Of a DNA stretch of 64,000 bases, positions 39,627-49,577 are shown piece by piece. The stretch's first letter is position 1; each line of letters opens with the position of its first letter. The stretch comes from Saprospiraceae bacterium (GTDB lineage Bacteria; Bacteroidota; Bacteroidia; Chitinophagales; Saprospiraceae), in contig JADJYQ010000001.1 of NCBI GenBank assembly GCA_016719615.1, positions 842,501 to 906,500 of the forward strand, in the 5' to 3' direction. The notes below the pieces were generated by a model. That model made no database searches, was not told the origin of the DNA, and worked only from the letters and a program-made list of their open reading frames with translations. The translations under genes and the position numbers were made by a program.

Positions 39627-40870
39627 GAGTAGAAGATTTTGATTCGAAATTAAGGCAAAAATTAAGCCATATAGAGCCCGATTTTCAGGAGAGGGATTGG
39701 CTACGCTTTCAACAAAAGTTTCAGGCAAAAGAACATACGGCCTGGAAGCGTTATCTTTTATTGTTATTACTGTTGGTTACAATAGGTGGCGTTGCATTTA
39801 CTTATTTCCGTAGTTCAGATGCCAGCCGACTTGACAATGATCCTCATCAGCAGATCATTATAGCAAATAGTGGGTCTGTCGATAAAGTATCTGAAACTCA
39901 GGTTCAATCGCAACAGAGTGAACTTAAACAAAACAAAAATGCTTCAGACATCTCTAATGCTGCCGATTCAAAGATTTTACAAAACCATAAGACGATTCCA
40001 AATAAATATGAATCTCAAGCGGTCATAAATCCTGCGGCTGATATTTATAATGTTCAAACTGATTCTGAAAGTGAAAACATGTCTTTCGGAGCAACACCGA
40101 ATGCCTCAAGCGAGCTTGCAGCACCAAATCAGTTCAATGCAAATATTTCAGAAAACACAATGATAACTTCAACTGTAGAGCTCACTTCAAAAATCAGTTT
40201 AATTCCTTTTTCAAGCTTACACTCCAATTATCCTGATGAAAAAAATCAAGTTGAACTCAAACTTCAAAAATCTCGCGGAATCAGCAAGTGGGCAACGGGT
40301 TTAAGCCTAACAATTGCACAAGAACATACAAGTTTTGGTGGTATGATCGAACGCAAGACCAATAGCAATGTGTCTTTCCGTTCAGGTATCTTGTATCAGA
40401 ATTTTTTCGAAAAGGAATATCAGAATGAAATCGATTTTAAAGAAGATAATCAGGTTGCATTTACGGAAATCGCCAAGCCAAGGCATAGTACTACTGAAGA
40501 ATTTAGTAACATTCGCATCAAAACTTCCGAAGTCGTTTGTCCACTAGAATTGAAATACACCATTCCTTTCAGTTCGAAAATGGCTGCTTTTGTATTCGGC
40601 GGTGTGCAACTCACTATACAAAGTAAAACGGTTCTCGATTTTGATTATTTAAACCACTTTACCAATCAATATCTTACTGAAAGTGGGCTTGATCAAGCTT
40701 CCAACAGTTCTACGCTTATCAATAATTTCGGATTTGGAGCAGGAATCCAAAGAAATTTTGCGGGATTGCAATGGAGCGTGGCCGGAATCATGCAAAAAAG
40801 CAATAGCAACCTTCCTCACATCACCAAAAGAACTTGGGGTGTGCAGGGCGGAGTCAGTTACCTTTTTTGA
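39623..40870 (+). CDS. Single-pass membrane protein with C-terminal beta-barrel-like domain, partner of the ECF sigma factor
   Basis: 415 residues. The N-terminal 40 residues (MRVEDFDSKLRQKLSHIEPDFQERDWLRFQQKFQ) are charged and cytoplasmic-like and resemble the sigma-binding tail of Bacteroidota anti-sigma-like proteins. One transmembrane helix follows (residues about 44-61, YLLLLLLLVTIGGVAFTYF), then a 130-residue polar linker rich in Ser, Asn and Gln, and a C-terminal 190 residues of alternating strands (SKWATGLSLTIAQEH, FRSGILYQNFF, LELKYTIPFSSKMAAFVFGGVQL, WGVQGGVSYLF). This could link an outer-membrane barrel to the cytoplasmic sigma factor in one chain. The overlap with the sigma gene supports a regulatory role; the mechanism is inference. 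Confidence 0.7.
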   Translation: MRVEDFDSKLRQKLSHIEPDFQERDWLRFQQKFQAKEHTAWKRYLLLLLLLVTIGGVAFTYFRSSDASRLDNDPHQQIIIANSGSVDKVSETQVQSQQSELKQNKNASDISNAADSKILQNHKTIPNKYESQAVINPAADIYNVQTDSESENMSFGATPNASSELAAPNQFNANISENTMITSTVELTSKISLIPFSSLHSNYPDEKNQVELKLQKSRGISKWATGLSLTIAQEHTSFGGMIERKTNSNVSFRSGILYQNFFEKEYQNEIDFKEDNQVAFTEIAKPRHSTTEEFSNIRIKTSEVVCPLELKYTIPFSSKMAAFVFGGVQLTIQSKTVLDFDYLNHFTNQYLTESGLDQASNSSTLINNFGFGAGIQRNFAGLQWSVAGIMQKSNSNLPHITKRTWGVQGGVSYLF

Positions 40871-41328
40871 GACTTATGAATAAAGCCAAAAGCCAATAGC
40901 TGGTGGGCATGCAAATACTTTTATGAATATCTATCAAGTCTGATAATTCTTTGATTCTGATTCAGACAAATAAGAAGCTGAGAGAGTTTGATATTAGGTA
41001 TTTAATGATCTTTTAAAAGTCTATTTCAATTCAACATCCGTTTGGAAAACAGAGTTTCCCTTTCACTCAAGCGGATCCCGCTTTGAAACACACAATTGGT
41101 TTCAAGAAATTCATAGAAAGCGGGATGAAGACTACGCTCAGCACTTAAAAAATTATATTTTTTATAAACTAACATATGTTAGCAACTGTTGTAGCCTCCA
41201 AGTATTAAATCCTCCACACAGACTATCAGACTATCAGACTCACAGACGATCAGACTTTTTCCTTCACGCCTTCCATCCTCCTCACAGACTAGCAGACTTT
41301 CAGACTCACGGACTTCTTCCTTTAAGCT
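40871..41328. repeat. Intergenic repeats: octamer array, CTAAC palindrome, REP-like element
   Basis: No gene in these 458 bases between convergent genes. At about 40940-40972 is ATTCTGATTCAGACAAA, a variant of the REP-like element found at 43.5-55 kb. At 41169-41182 is the perfect palindrome CTAACATATGTTAG. At 41212-41316 lies an 8-base-period array (CAGACTAT, CAGACTCA units), the reverse complement of the AGTCTG array at 27.3-27.5 kb, interrupted by a C/T-rich stretch. Confidence 0.75.
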
Positions 41329-42093
41329 TCAGCCTTTAGCCTTCATTTTAAATTCCTCAATCGCTTTCTTACAATATTCCGACAAGACCAACTCCCCACT
41401 GATGGCAGCTCTTTCAAAAAGCAGTTGATCCCAGTTTTCTGTTCCTTCCCAGAATACGGTTTTAAGTTTATACAAAGCCTGCGGATTGTAACTTAAAAGT
41501 TTATTGGAAAAGTGAAGGATATAGTCATCGAGTTGCTGGCCGGATTCAAAAACTTCATTGTACAGACCTTTTTGTTTAGCCCATTCGGCCGTTTGCCACT
41601 CGTCGGGATTTAGGGCCATCATTTGAAAAGCGGAGGTTCCCATTTTGCGTTCGACAGCAGGACCGATAACAAAAGGTCCAATGCCCACAGCGAGTTCGCT
41701 TAAGCGGATACTTGCATATTTTGTGGCGAAGGCATAATCAGCAGCAGCTGCTAATCCAACGCCGCCTCCGATGGCTTTGCCATGAATGCGGCATAAAATG
41801 ATTTTCGGACAATTCCGGATGGCTAAGATCACATTCGCAAATCCACTAAAAAAATTCTTTCCGGTTTCCAAATCCTGAATCGAAGACAGTTCGTCAAAAC
41901 TTGCACCGGCACAAAATGTTTTCTCACCATCGGCGGTTAGCAGGATTATTTTTGCTCGATCATCCTGACCGAGTTCATCAATAGTGGTCGCCAATTTTTT
42001 CAATAAAAAACCGGGTAAGGAATTATGGGCCGGATGATAAAATTGAATGGTGGCCAGTCCGTTTTCTATTTTATGATTGACAAAAGCATCCAT
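41329..42093 (-). CDS. Enoyl-CoA hydratase/isomerase family protein
   Basis: 254 residues, crotonase fold. Oxyanion-hole segments KTFCAGASFDEL and HGKAIGGGVGLAAAADYAFAT are clear; LSELAVGIGPFVIGPAVERKMG follows. The usual catalytic Glu pair is not obvious, so hydratase or isomerase activity cannot be decided. It adjoins a PaaY-like gene on the same strand 19 bases downstream of that gene's stop, suggesting a shared transcript and a role in aromatic or fatty acyl-CoA degradation. The C-terminus directly abuts the octamer array at 41.2-41.3 kb. Confidence 0.88.
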   Translation of the reverse strand: MDAFVNHKIENGLATIQFYHPAHNSLPGFLLKKLATTIDELGQDDRAKIILLTADGEKTFCAGASFDELSSIQDLETGKNFFSGFANVILAIRNCPKIILCRIHGKAIGGGVGLAAAADYAFATKYASIRLSELAVGIGPFVIGPAVERKMGTSAFQMMALNPDEWQTAEWAKQKGLYNEVFESGQQLDDYILHFSNKLLSYNPQALYKLKTVFWEGTENWDQLLFERAAISGELVLSEYCKKAIEEFKMKAKG

Positions 42094-42112
42094 CTGTAGT
42101 CATTTTTTTGAA

Positions 42113-42700
42113 TCAATTTTTTTTCCAGGATTTATAATCTCCGGTAGGCGTTTTATAATTTTCAGGCATTTGTTGAAAAGGTTCACAAATTCTCAAATGC
42201 AAATGCGCATCTCTTGCTAATTGTTGGTATAATTCGGTGCCTTTGCTTTTCCAATCGATCATTTCATCATTCAGTTCTCTCACAATTCGTGCAGGATTAC
42301 CGACGACCAGACTTCGGGGTGGAATTTTAGTATTCTCTTTAATAAAACTCATGGCACCTACAATGCTGTTATCGCCGATTTCTACTTCATCCATGATGAC
42401 GGAATTCATGCCAATGAGGCAATTGACGCCAATAGTGCTCCCATGTATGATGGCGCCGTGGCCTATATGGGCATTTTCTTTGAGTCGCACTTCTACACCA
42501 GGAAACATGTGAATGGTACAGTTTTCTTGGATGTTACAGCCGTCTTCGATGTAAATGGCTCCAAAATCGCCCCTAATGGCTGCAAACGGACCCACATAAA
42601 CGTCCTTGCCAATGACGACACAGCCTGTGATGGATGCCTGAGGGTGCACAAAGGCTGTTGGGTGGATGACCGGGATAAAATCTTTAAATGCGTAGATCAT
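42113..42700 (-). CDS. paaY: PaaY-like hexapeptide-repeat protein (gamma-carbonic-anhydrase superfamily)
   Basis: 195 residues forming a left-handed beta helix from hexapeptide repeats: VHPQASITGCVVIGKDVYVGPFAAIRGDFGAIYIEDGCNIQENCTIH, then a zinc-binding histidine pair in HIGHGAIIHGSTIG, then NCLIGMNSVIMDEVEIGDNSIVGAMSFIKENTKIPPRSLVVGNPARIVREL. The GNPARIVREL end and the C-terminal helix match PaaY, a thioesterase-type protein in phenylacetate catabolism, better than plain carbonic anhydrase. The divergent DUF2461 gene begins 53 bases away, with overlapping promoters. Confidence 0.85.
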   Translation of the reverse strand: MIYAFKDFIPVIHPTAFVHPQASITGCVVIGKDVYVGPFAAIRGDFGAIYIEDGCNIQENCTIHMFPGVEVRLKENAHIGHGAIIHGSTIGVNCLIGMNSVIMDEVEIGDNSIVGAMSFIKENTKIPPRSLVVGNPARIVRELNDEMIDWKSKGTELYQQLARDAHLHLRICEPFQQMPENYKTPTGDYKSWKKN

Positions 42701-42706
42701 AAGTCG

Positions 42707-42738
42707 TTTGCAAAATTAGACGGCTTCCTTTACTTTTA
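42707..42738 (+). promoter_or_regulatory. Candidate promoter of the DUF2461 gene
   Basis: TTTG (42707-42710), 20 bases, then TACTTTTA (one mismatch to TAnnTTTG), 15 bases before the ATG at 42754. Its -33 element touches the -7 element of the opposing paaY promoter. Confidence 0.45.
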
Positions 42739-42745
42739 AGCAAAA
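42711..42745 (-). promoter_or_regulatory. Promoter of the paaY-like gene
   Basis: On the minus strand TTTTG, 22 bases, then TAATTTTG, matching TTG-N17-23-TAnnTTTG. It ends 10 bases before the ATG at 42700. It overlaps the divergent promoter for the DUF2461 gene. Confidence 0.6.
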
Positions 42746-42753
42746 TTTAAAGT

Positions 42754-43431
42754 ATGCCAGTATATTTTGACGAGGATTTTCAAAAATTCTTCAAAGGTTT
42801 GGTCAAAAACAATAAGCGTGAGTGGTTTAATAGCCATAAGGAACTCTTTAAAAATAAAGTTGAAAAACCATTTCATGAACTGGTTACGGATGTCATTGAT
42901 GCCATGAAAGAAATCAATCCTAAAATCCAGATCAATTCCAAAGATGCAGTATTCAGAATTTACAAGGATATTCGCTTTTCAAAAGATAAGACCCCGTATA
43001 AAGAACACATCAGTGCCATTGTTTCACCGGGAGCCCGGAAAGATTTTACTGCAACTGGGGTCTATATTGAATTTAACCATGAAGGCATTAAAGTGTACTC
43101 CGGGATCTATGAACCCAACCGGAAGCAATTGGCATCTATACGATATTATATTGCAGATCATCTGAAAGAATTTCAAAAAGTTAAAGCCGACAAAAAGTTT
43201 GTGAATCGATTCGGAAAAATTTTGGGAGATCAGAACAAAGTACTTCCCGTCGACCTGAAAGCAGCAGCGGCCCAGGAAAATCTTATCTACAATAAGAATT
43301 TTTATTTTAACTGTAATTTAGATAAGACGATGCTTTTTTCTCCAAAACTGGTCAAAGAAATCATTGCTTGTTATAAGGATTCACTAGCGGTGAATGTATT
43401 TTTAGAGCAGGCGATCAGGGCAGGGGAATAA
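42754..43431 (+). CDS. DUF2461 family protein
   Basis: 225 residues, the full family length. Conserved segments: FKGLVKNNKREWFNSHKELFKNKVEKPFHELV at the N-terminus, FRIYKDIRFSKDKTPYKEHISAIVSPG in the middle, and GVYIEFNHEGIKVYSGIYEPNRKQLASIR. The protein is soluble and cytoplasmic by composition; no catalytic function is established for the family. The short intergenic region with divergent promoters is shared with the paaY-like gene, but no functional link is known. Confidence 0.9.
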   Translation: MPVYFDEDFQKFFKGLVKNNKREWFNSHKELFKNKVEKPFHELVTDVIDAMKEINPKIQINSKDAVFRIYKDIRFSKDKTPYKEHISAIVSPGARKDFTATGVYIEFNHEGIKVYSGIYEPNRKQLASIRYYIADHLKEFQKVKADKKFVNRFGKILGDQNKVLPVDLKAAAAQENLIYNKNFYFNCNLDKTMLFSPKLVKEIIACYKDSLAVNVFLEQAIRAGE

Positions 43432-43780
43432 TGAAATAGCATTTCTAAAAATTCTTTATAGATTCAACCGGCATCTAACTTTGTCTGATGCAGAATTTGC
43501 TGAATGAAAGAATTCACAGAATGAATTACTGAATTGAGAAAAGGCGCATTTTGAAAATTCTAAAATCCTGAAAATTCTGATTCTGACAAAAAACTCTTGT
43601 CTGATGCAGAATTTGCTGTATGAAAGAATTCACCGAATGAGAAAAAGTATAAGAGAAATGGAATAAAATGCCAGGATTAAACCTATAACTTTTATCCAAT
43701 TAACTAACAAATGTTAGTTGAATATTATGGATATTACATTTTGTATTGTCTACTACCTGTTCATTTAATTATTTCTTATC
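43432..43780. repeat. REP-like repeats and CTAAC palindrome at the left border of the duplication
   Basis: No gene. Two or three copies of a REP-like unit lie at about 43484-43530 and 43560-43635. Each has the arm ATTCTGATTCTGAC, a loop of about 11 bases and GTCTGATGCAGAAT, followed by GAAAGAATTCACAGAATGA. From about 43635 the sequence is nearly identical to that from 49433. AACTAACAAATGTTAGTT lies at 43702-43719. Confidence 0.75.
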
Positions 43781-45292
43781 TCAATGGATCATTAACTTTG
43801 CGAAATGATACTTTTGATTTGATAATTTTACTTTAAGTACATATACCCCTGACTTGAATTGCTGAGTAGAAAACTTATGTTTGTAGGTTTGGGAAATTGG
43901 AATGAATTCATCTATTTTTTTTCCTTGTAAATCGAACACTTGAATGTTTTGAATACAATTATCCTGATTTTGATCTTCCATTGTACAGCTCAAGCCTGCA
44001 GGATTTGGGTATAACAACAAATCAGAATAATTTTCCTGAAATGAATGCCAATTGTTTACGACCAGTGTCGAATCGCAAAAGGCTTCGTGCCCAAGACGAT
44101 AATTGACAAAATTAGGAATGCTGGCATGATTGCGAGCCGGCAAAAACAGTCCGTGTTGTTCAAACTGACAGTTTTTTCCTTTTTGATTAGGTTGATGGAT
44201 GACATGCATGACGCGATTGCTTGTACCGGTGCGAATGTAGATCTTACAATCGGGCCCGGACATAGCTGCATCGAATCCTGCCACCCAAATGCCATCTTCT
44301 ACATAGCCATCCCAATGGTCAATATGGACCAATGAGGAAGATAAATCAGGAGATCTCGTATCAGCCTGGTAAAGGTCCCATCTATAAACGAGGTATACAA
44401 AGCGGGAATCAGGCGAAAAGGCAACGCCCACTGTATGATCTGTCGTTTCACTGCCGGTAATCAATTGACGAAAATTGCTGAATACACCTGTATTGCGGTC
44501 AAAGTCCAAGAGAAACAGTCCTCTGCTGGGAGTCATCCTAGCATATAAATTGCCATCGGGAGAAAAACAAGATTGCGAACCACCGTCATCGAGAAAGTAG
44601 AAATCGGTTCCGATTTTTTGTTCGCGATAGGGCAAAGGGCCATTTTCGGTAAACAAAACGGTAAAGTAGGAGTTGTTGGCTCTGCCGGGACAGACTACCC
44701 ACCAATCTCTGCCATTGGCATGTCTGACTGCCGTCAGGTCGGAAGCAGAAAGATAGCGATCAATGGCTAGCTGATTTTTTTGAGTTAAGTCACCAAAGCC
44801 ATTGTTGAGGCTCATGTCCGCAATGGAATAAAGAAGTTTTGTAACTGCGATAATAGATAATGAGTCCTGGACGAATTCTTTAAATTTATGTAGTACAATG
44901 TAATTCTTTTGATTAGTTTGGTTTAATATTAAAGTACCAAAAGAAATTCTATAGTCTCCATTAGAGCAAGACAAATCATGACCTTCACCTTGATTAATTG
45001 TCCCATTGGGCATACGTTGAAAATTGCGATCAGAAACCCAACAACCCGCGGTATACATCAGTAAATTTCCGGCAGTATCACAGATGCTGGCATTGTTTTG
45101 ATGAATTCTAAAATCTTTATGCGTGATATAAATCTCTTTCGGTATTTGATTGAAATCAATATTGTATCTCCAATAGGTAGAATCGGCACTTGTGGAATTT
45201 GTGCCACCAAGGTGCCAAATATAATCCCTCTTTCCTTGTGCGATCAATTGAATTGATGTAATCAAACAAAATAAATAAACAATTACCTTCAT
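43781..45292 (-). CDS. T9SS type A secreted protein with beta-propeller-like repeats (copy 1)
   Basis: 503 residues. Signal peptide ends IQLIAQ. The mature protein opens GKRDYIWHLGGTN and carries propeller-like units such as QSCFSPDGNLYARMTPSRGLFLLDFDRNTGVFSNFRQLI and VGVAFSPDSRFVYLVYRWDLYQAD. The last 75 residues (LYPNPAGLSCTMEDQN ... GVYVLKVKLSNQKYHFAKLMIH) are a type A sorting domain. It is exported by T9SS; no enzymatic motif was recognised. The upstream beta-helix gene on the same strand ends 47 bases away. A near-identical but frame-broken copy lies at 49578-51090, with a locally divergent stretch near the N-terminus. Confidence 0.82.
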   Translation of the reverse strand: MKVIVYLFCLITSIQLIAQGKRDYIWHLGGTNSTSADSTYWRYNIDFNQIPKEIYITHKDFRIHQNNASICDTAGNLLMYTAGCWVSDRNFQRMPNGTINQGEGHDLSCSNGDYRISFGTLILNQTNQKNYIVLHKFKEFVQDSLSIIAVTKLLYSIADMSLNNGFGDLTQKNQLAIDRYLSASDLTAVRHANGRDWWVVCPGRANNSYFTVLFTENGPLPYREQKIGTDFYFLDDGGSQSCFSPDGNLYARMTPSRGLFLLDFDRNTGVFSNFRQLITGSETTDHTVGVAFSPDSRFVYLVYRWDLYQADTRSPDLSSSLVHIDHWDGYVEDGIWVAGFDAAMSGPDCKIYIRTGTSNRVMHVIHQPNQKGKNCQFEQHGLFLPARNHASIPNFVNYRLGHEAFCDSTLVVNNWHSFQENYSDLLLYPNPAGLSCTMEDQNQDNCIQNIQVFDLQGKKIDEFIPISQTYKHKFSTQQFKSGVYVLKVKLSNQKYHFAKLMIH

Positions 45293-45304
45293 AAGATGAC
45301 AAAA

Positions 45305-45329
45305 GGGTGTCTGAAATCTCAGACACCCA
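45305..45329 (-). terminator. Hairpin between the two T9SS genes (copy 1)
   Basis: GGGTGTCTGA and TCAGACACCC form a 10-bp stem with a four-base loop, followed on the minus strand by CTTTTG. It lies just past the stop of the beta-helix gene and may end or attenuate its transcript before the propeller gene. The same hairpin is at 51103-51127. Confidence 0.6.
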
Positions 45330-45339
45330 ATGATGTTGT

Positions 45340-48300
45340 TTAAAATTTTAAAAATATTTTACTGTTTACCATGCCATTTGTAAATTTTACTTCAAGCCTG
45401 TAGATCCCTTTATAGATTTGATTTATTTCTAAATCCACTGACCTATCAACAGAAGTATTAGCAAATTTATTAATAACATTTCCCAAAATATCCAAAATTC
45501 TGATTTCTGCAACCTTGTAATCAGGATCTGCTACAAAAATATGCAAGATATGACTAGCTGGATTCGGATAAACCGATAAGGCAGAAGACTGGATTTGTGT
45601 ATTGCTGTTTTGTTCTCTGACTCTAGGTAGCATTGATGGTACACAGAGACTGTCATCGCGATGATTTTCCAAACCAAAAATCAAAGCGAGCGATCGTGCT
45701 CTGTAAATTCCTTCGCCGCCAAATAGCGAACAGACAGCAGCCAAACTGTCAAGTAATTCCATTTCCGATGCATTCAAAGTAAAATTACTGGTCATCATTT
45801 TTGCGAGCGCCATGTGGTTCACATCTTGCTGAATTCTCTCGAACAAAGAATCGGACACGATAGCACCATTCAGATCATCAACTAACGCCAATCGTATGCC
45901 TAAACTATCAATCATAGTGGTATAAGTGACTTCCACTACCTCCAATAACGAATCCAATTCCGTTTTGTAATCATTGATTTGCAATAAAATGTTGAGTTTA
46001 ACAGAAGAATCTGTTTCCAATAAATAAACTTCTAACAGGGAAGCTATCATTTGGTTTATACTATCTGCTAGGAAAGTCCATGTTGTAATGCTTTCATTGA
46101 GTGGTGTAACACTGGAGAACGCTTGTTCAATGCCGGCCTCCACTTGCTCAAATTGACCAACGCTTGTTTCAGACTGAGATACATAATAATTTTGAAAGAG
46201 TAATGGCAGACTATCAAAATTATCCTGACGACTGATTTCACGATAAAGTTGCCTGCGTGCGCTCCAAATTCTGCTACCGGCTGCGTCGCCATAGTCAAAA
46301 CCATTATTGGCTATCAGATAATCCTCTTCTTTAGGAAAAGTCTTCGGAAAATCTCCGCTGCCCGGCCCATTGGGGCAAATAATTGGGATGGCTGATTCTG
46401 TTTGATGTTCAAACCAACCATCGTTGACCAGTTCTGAAAAATTGGAAGGAGTATATTCAGGATGTTGTTGGTCCTGAGAGTTTATGATGAACAAAGATTC
46501 AGCTCTATCTGCAGATGTTCCATAATGTTTCGCAGCTTTGCCATTATAGCTGCCCAGCCATTTATTGCAAGATGCTCTTGAATCCCAATCAGAGCTCCTC
46601 CAATAGGTACACCGGGAATTCCCAGACAAAGACCGTGATTGGCATCTTCTAACTCATTTGAACTTAAAAAAGTACCCGTACTGGGGCCTACATAATGCAG
46701 ATCAAAGAACCAACCATTAGCAAAATTACCAGCGGTCATATTATTAGGTGTTTGATAAACGGAAATTCCTTTATTGGCGCATTGTTGAGCCGAAATGAGT
46801 TGATTGCATAGCACCCAACTATCGGATCCCCCCTCCAATTTGATGCCTATATTTTCCAAAGAGGTAGCTTGATTTGAAAATATGGAATTGTATGCAATGG
46901 CATCATAACGACAATTGATCCGACTAATGCCAACCAGCCCTGGCCCAATATTGATTGTATTGTCATTTACCGTTGTCAATTGACCTAACACTTCATGTAA
47001 AGCAATCCCAATTCCGGAACTACCGGTTAATGAAATGGTATTTTCCAAAACAGAGCTTGCCTGAATCATCCCTGTCCAGGAAAGGTTGATCCCTATGTTT
47101 TGGGCTGAAATGTTATTATCAATAATTTCAAAAAATCTTCCAGGACTGAAATCCAGTTGTATTCCAGTAAGTACATCCGTCATGATATTGTCTTCTGCAT
47201 GGCAATTCACTCCTTTGGTATAAATACCCCAATTGCAGTTATCGAAATTTGAATTTAATATTTTAGCCAAACTGGGTCGGCCGGCAGAATGAACTCCTTT
47301 TCCAATGAAGATTTCTGTTGAAAATGTGTTGTAATTATTGGTTCCATAATCTTTAATTTCCTGAAAATTACAATCCATCAATTGAAAACCGGAATGATAT
47401 GTCCTTACTCCGTTCAACAAATTTTCGAAATGAACATCATTCCCTTGGAGTCCCGAACTTTCCAAATTGATTCCGGCAAAGGATCTGTCATATTGTCGCA
47501 GACCACTGCAGTTAGAGCAATCTGCACGGAAATTTCCTTCAAATTTAAATTCGCTTGAGTTGACGACGGCAATACCTCTACCATGGATTCCGATATAGTT
47601 GTTCAGATATTTAGTTTCTGAAGTGGTAAAAACTCTTCCGCCATCTAATCGGGTTCCATACAATCCGTTTTTAATTTCTGCTTTTCGAATGAATAAATCG
47701 GATTCCGAAGAAACCACGATCTCTTTCCACATTTTACCGCAGGCATCAATGAGGGTGGTTATATTCGGTGTTTGGTCCCAACCAATATTGCAAACAACAG
47801 AAGGCTTGATTAAAATGGATGCCCCATCATCCATATAAATTCTCCCGCTAAAACAATAATCGATGTCAACAATTAAAGTTCCATGCAAAACAAATGTTTG
47901 AGGCTCATATGGGCCGGATGTTCCGCCACACGCCAATAAAGGAGTCAATAGTAATCCATCGGCTAACGTACTGTTCTGTTTAATAGCTATTACAGAAAGT
48001 GTACATACGCTATTAATATCTGTACCGATTTCATTAATAATATTGAATATATTGAGAAATCCTGAGTCATACTCAAGTTTTAGCGAACCATCTAGATCTA
48101 TATCCACATAAACACCGGATTTAGGCAAGGTTGATGATTTGGCTCTGACTTTGTTGCAAAACCTATATGTGCCATCGCTGGGGCCTTGCCAATTTGGATC
48201 ATTTATGGACATAATTTCTTGGATGGTTTCAAAAATAGTTTCCCCATTACTGTTGTTTTGGTTAGTGTTAGTAAATGGCCCGGCATCAACTATTTCATAT

Positions 48301-48536
48301 TTATCCAGGTCGAGATGCATTTGAATGATGGCGTCATCAAATGTAAGATATGGATAAGTGATATTGATTAAAAATACACAAACATTAAACTCATCGCAAC
48401 CTACCATGGGAGAAGAATTATCAGTGTATGCATTTGAAATGAGCACACCTGGAATTTCATGATCTTGTCCTTTTGTTAAGTATGAAGTTGCGAGTAAAAA
48501 GAATGTAATGCTCACCATTTTAATAAAAAAATTCAT
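45340..48536 (-). CDS. Right-handed beta-helix protein with T9SS type A domain (copy 1, one frameshift)
   Basis: About 1,065 residues after repair. The signal peptide ends YLTKGQ. Residues about 25-230 form a beta-rich domain with conserved Cys; about 240-640 form parallel beta-helix repeats with Asn/Gly turns (GRVFTTSETKYLNNYIGIHGRG, GLQGNDVHFENLLNGVRTYHSG, NIMTDVLTGIQLDFSPG), then a helical stretch (FLADSINQMIASLLEVYLLE, LDSLLEVVEVTYTTMIDSL) and a type A sorting domain (VYPNPASHILHIFV ... KIFLKF). One base is missing near 46568: copy 2 has GTTCCTGAACCCC-type sequence giving QEHLGNKWLGSYNGKAAKHYG, whereas copy 1 runs to an early stop. Beta helices often bind or cut polysaccharides; no catalytic residues were identified. 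Confidence 0.82.
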
Positions 48537-49577
48537 TGTGTTTAATTTAAAAGTAATGTCCTACTTTGATTTATGGAGTGTTCGGAACAAATTTTTCTCC
48601 ATTCCTTTTGTAGTGACTCTATTCATGGTGTTTCATGGAATTTCTTAATAAAAACTCTCATGGATAATAAATTCAACAATGGGTTGAATTTTAGGCTCTG
48701 CATTCAAATAAAATTGTTTTTAATTTGATTTATTTGCAGAATGTCAATCAGTAAAAGCGTGTTCTTACCATAGGCAAATATTTTACAAATGAATGAATTC
48801 CTAAATGTGTAGAAACAAAGTTGGTATAGAAACCGCAAGCAAACAAGGGGTAAACCCTGAATTTTAAAATTCAGGGTTTCCCTTAGATAGATCAGGGTTA
48901 CCTGAATATTAAACTTCAATATAATAATTATTCGCTAGGACAAAAAATCTTGTCTGAAGCAGAATTTACTGAATGAAAGAATTCACAGAATGGAATACGT
49001 TAAAAATTTTAAATTAAATTTTGTAAACTATTGTCGCACAGACCTAAAAACAAACCCCACGAGATAGAAAACTAAAATTTTATTTAAAATTCCAAACTTC
49101 AACCTCTTAAAACTCCCAACAAAACCCCTTACCAAAAAAAAAGAAAACATTAAAAAACGCTTTAAATTAAAAATCCCTAAATTCCGGCTCCTAAAGCCTC
49201 CAAATTTTAATCCTGGAATTAAAAGGAATGGGATTTAGAAAAGTCCTATTTTGATAATTCTAAAATTCTGATTCTGAAAGTAAATCTTGTCTGAAGCAGA
49301 ATTTACAGAATGAAAGAATTCACAGAATGGAATACGGGATTTAGAAAAGTCTTATTTTGAAAATTCTAAAATTCTGATTCTGACAAAAAACTCTTGTCTG
49401 AAGCAGAATCTACAGAATGAAGGGATTCACAGAATGAGAAAAAGTATAAGAGAAATGGAATAAAATGCCAGGATTAAACCTATAACTTTTATCCAATTAA
49501 CTAACAAATGTTAGTTGAATATTATGGATATTACATTTTGTATTGTCTACTACCTGTTCATTTAATTATTTCTTATC
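48537..49577. repeat. Long intergenic region with palindrome, REP-like repeats and a G-poor spacer
   Basis: No gene in about 1 kb. Contents: copy-1 upstream region (48537-48945, nearly identical to 54545-54952); a large palindrome at 48847-48882; REP-like units at about 48950-48990, 49255-49335 and 49340-49437; and, at about 49000-49230, a G-poor A/C/T-rich stretch not found elsewhere in the window. From about 49433 the sequence is the second copy of the duplication. CTAACAAATGTTAG recurs at 49501-49514. Confidence 0.7.
48847..48882. repeat. Palindrome (imperfect), copy 1
   Basis: A near-perfect inverted repeat centred on ATTTTAAAAT, arms beginning TAAACCCTGA and ending TCAGGGTTT. One arm lacks the A present in copy 2. 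It is followed by a second, smaller inverted repeat on CAGGGTTA. Confidence 0.8.
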
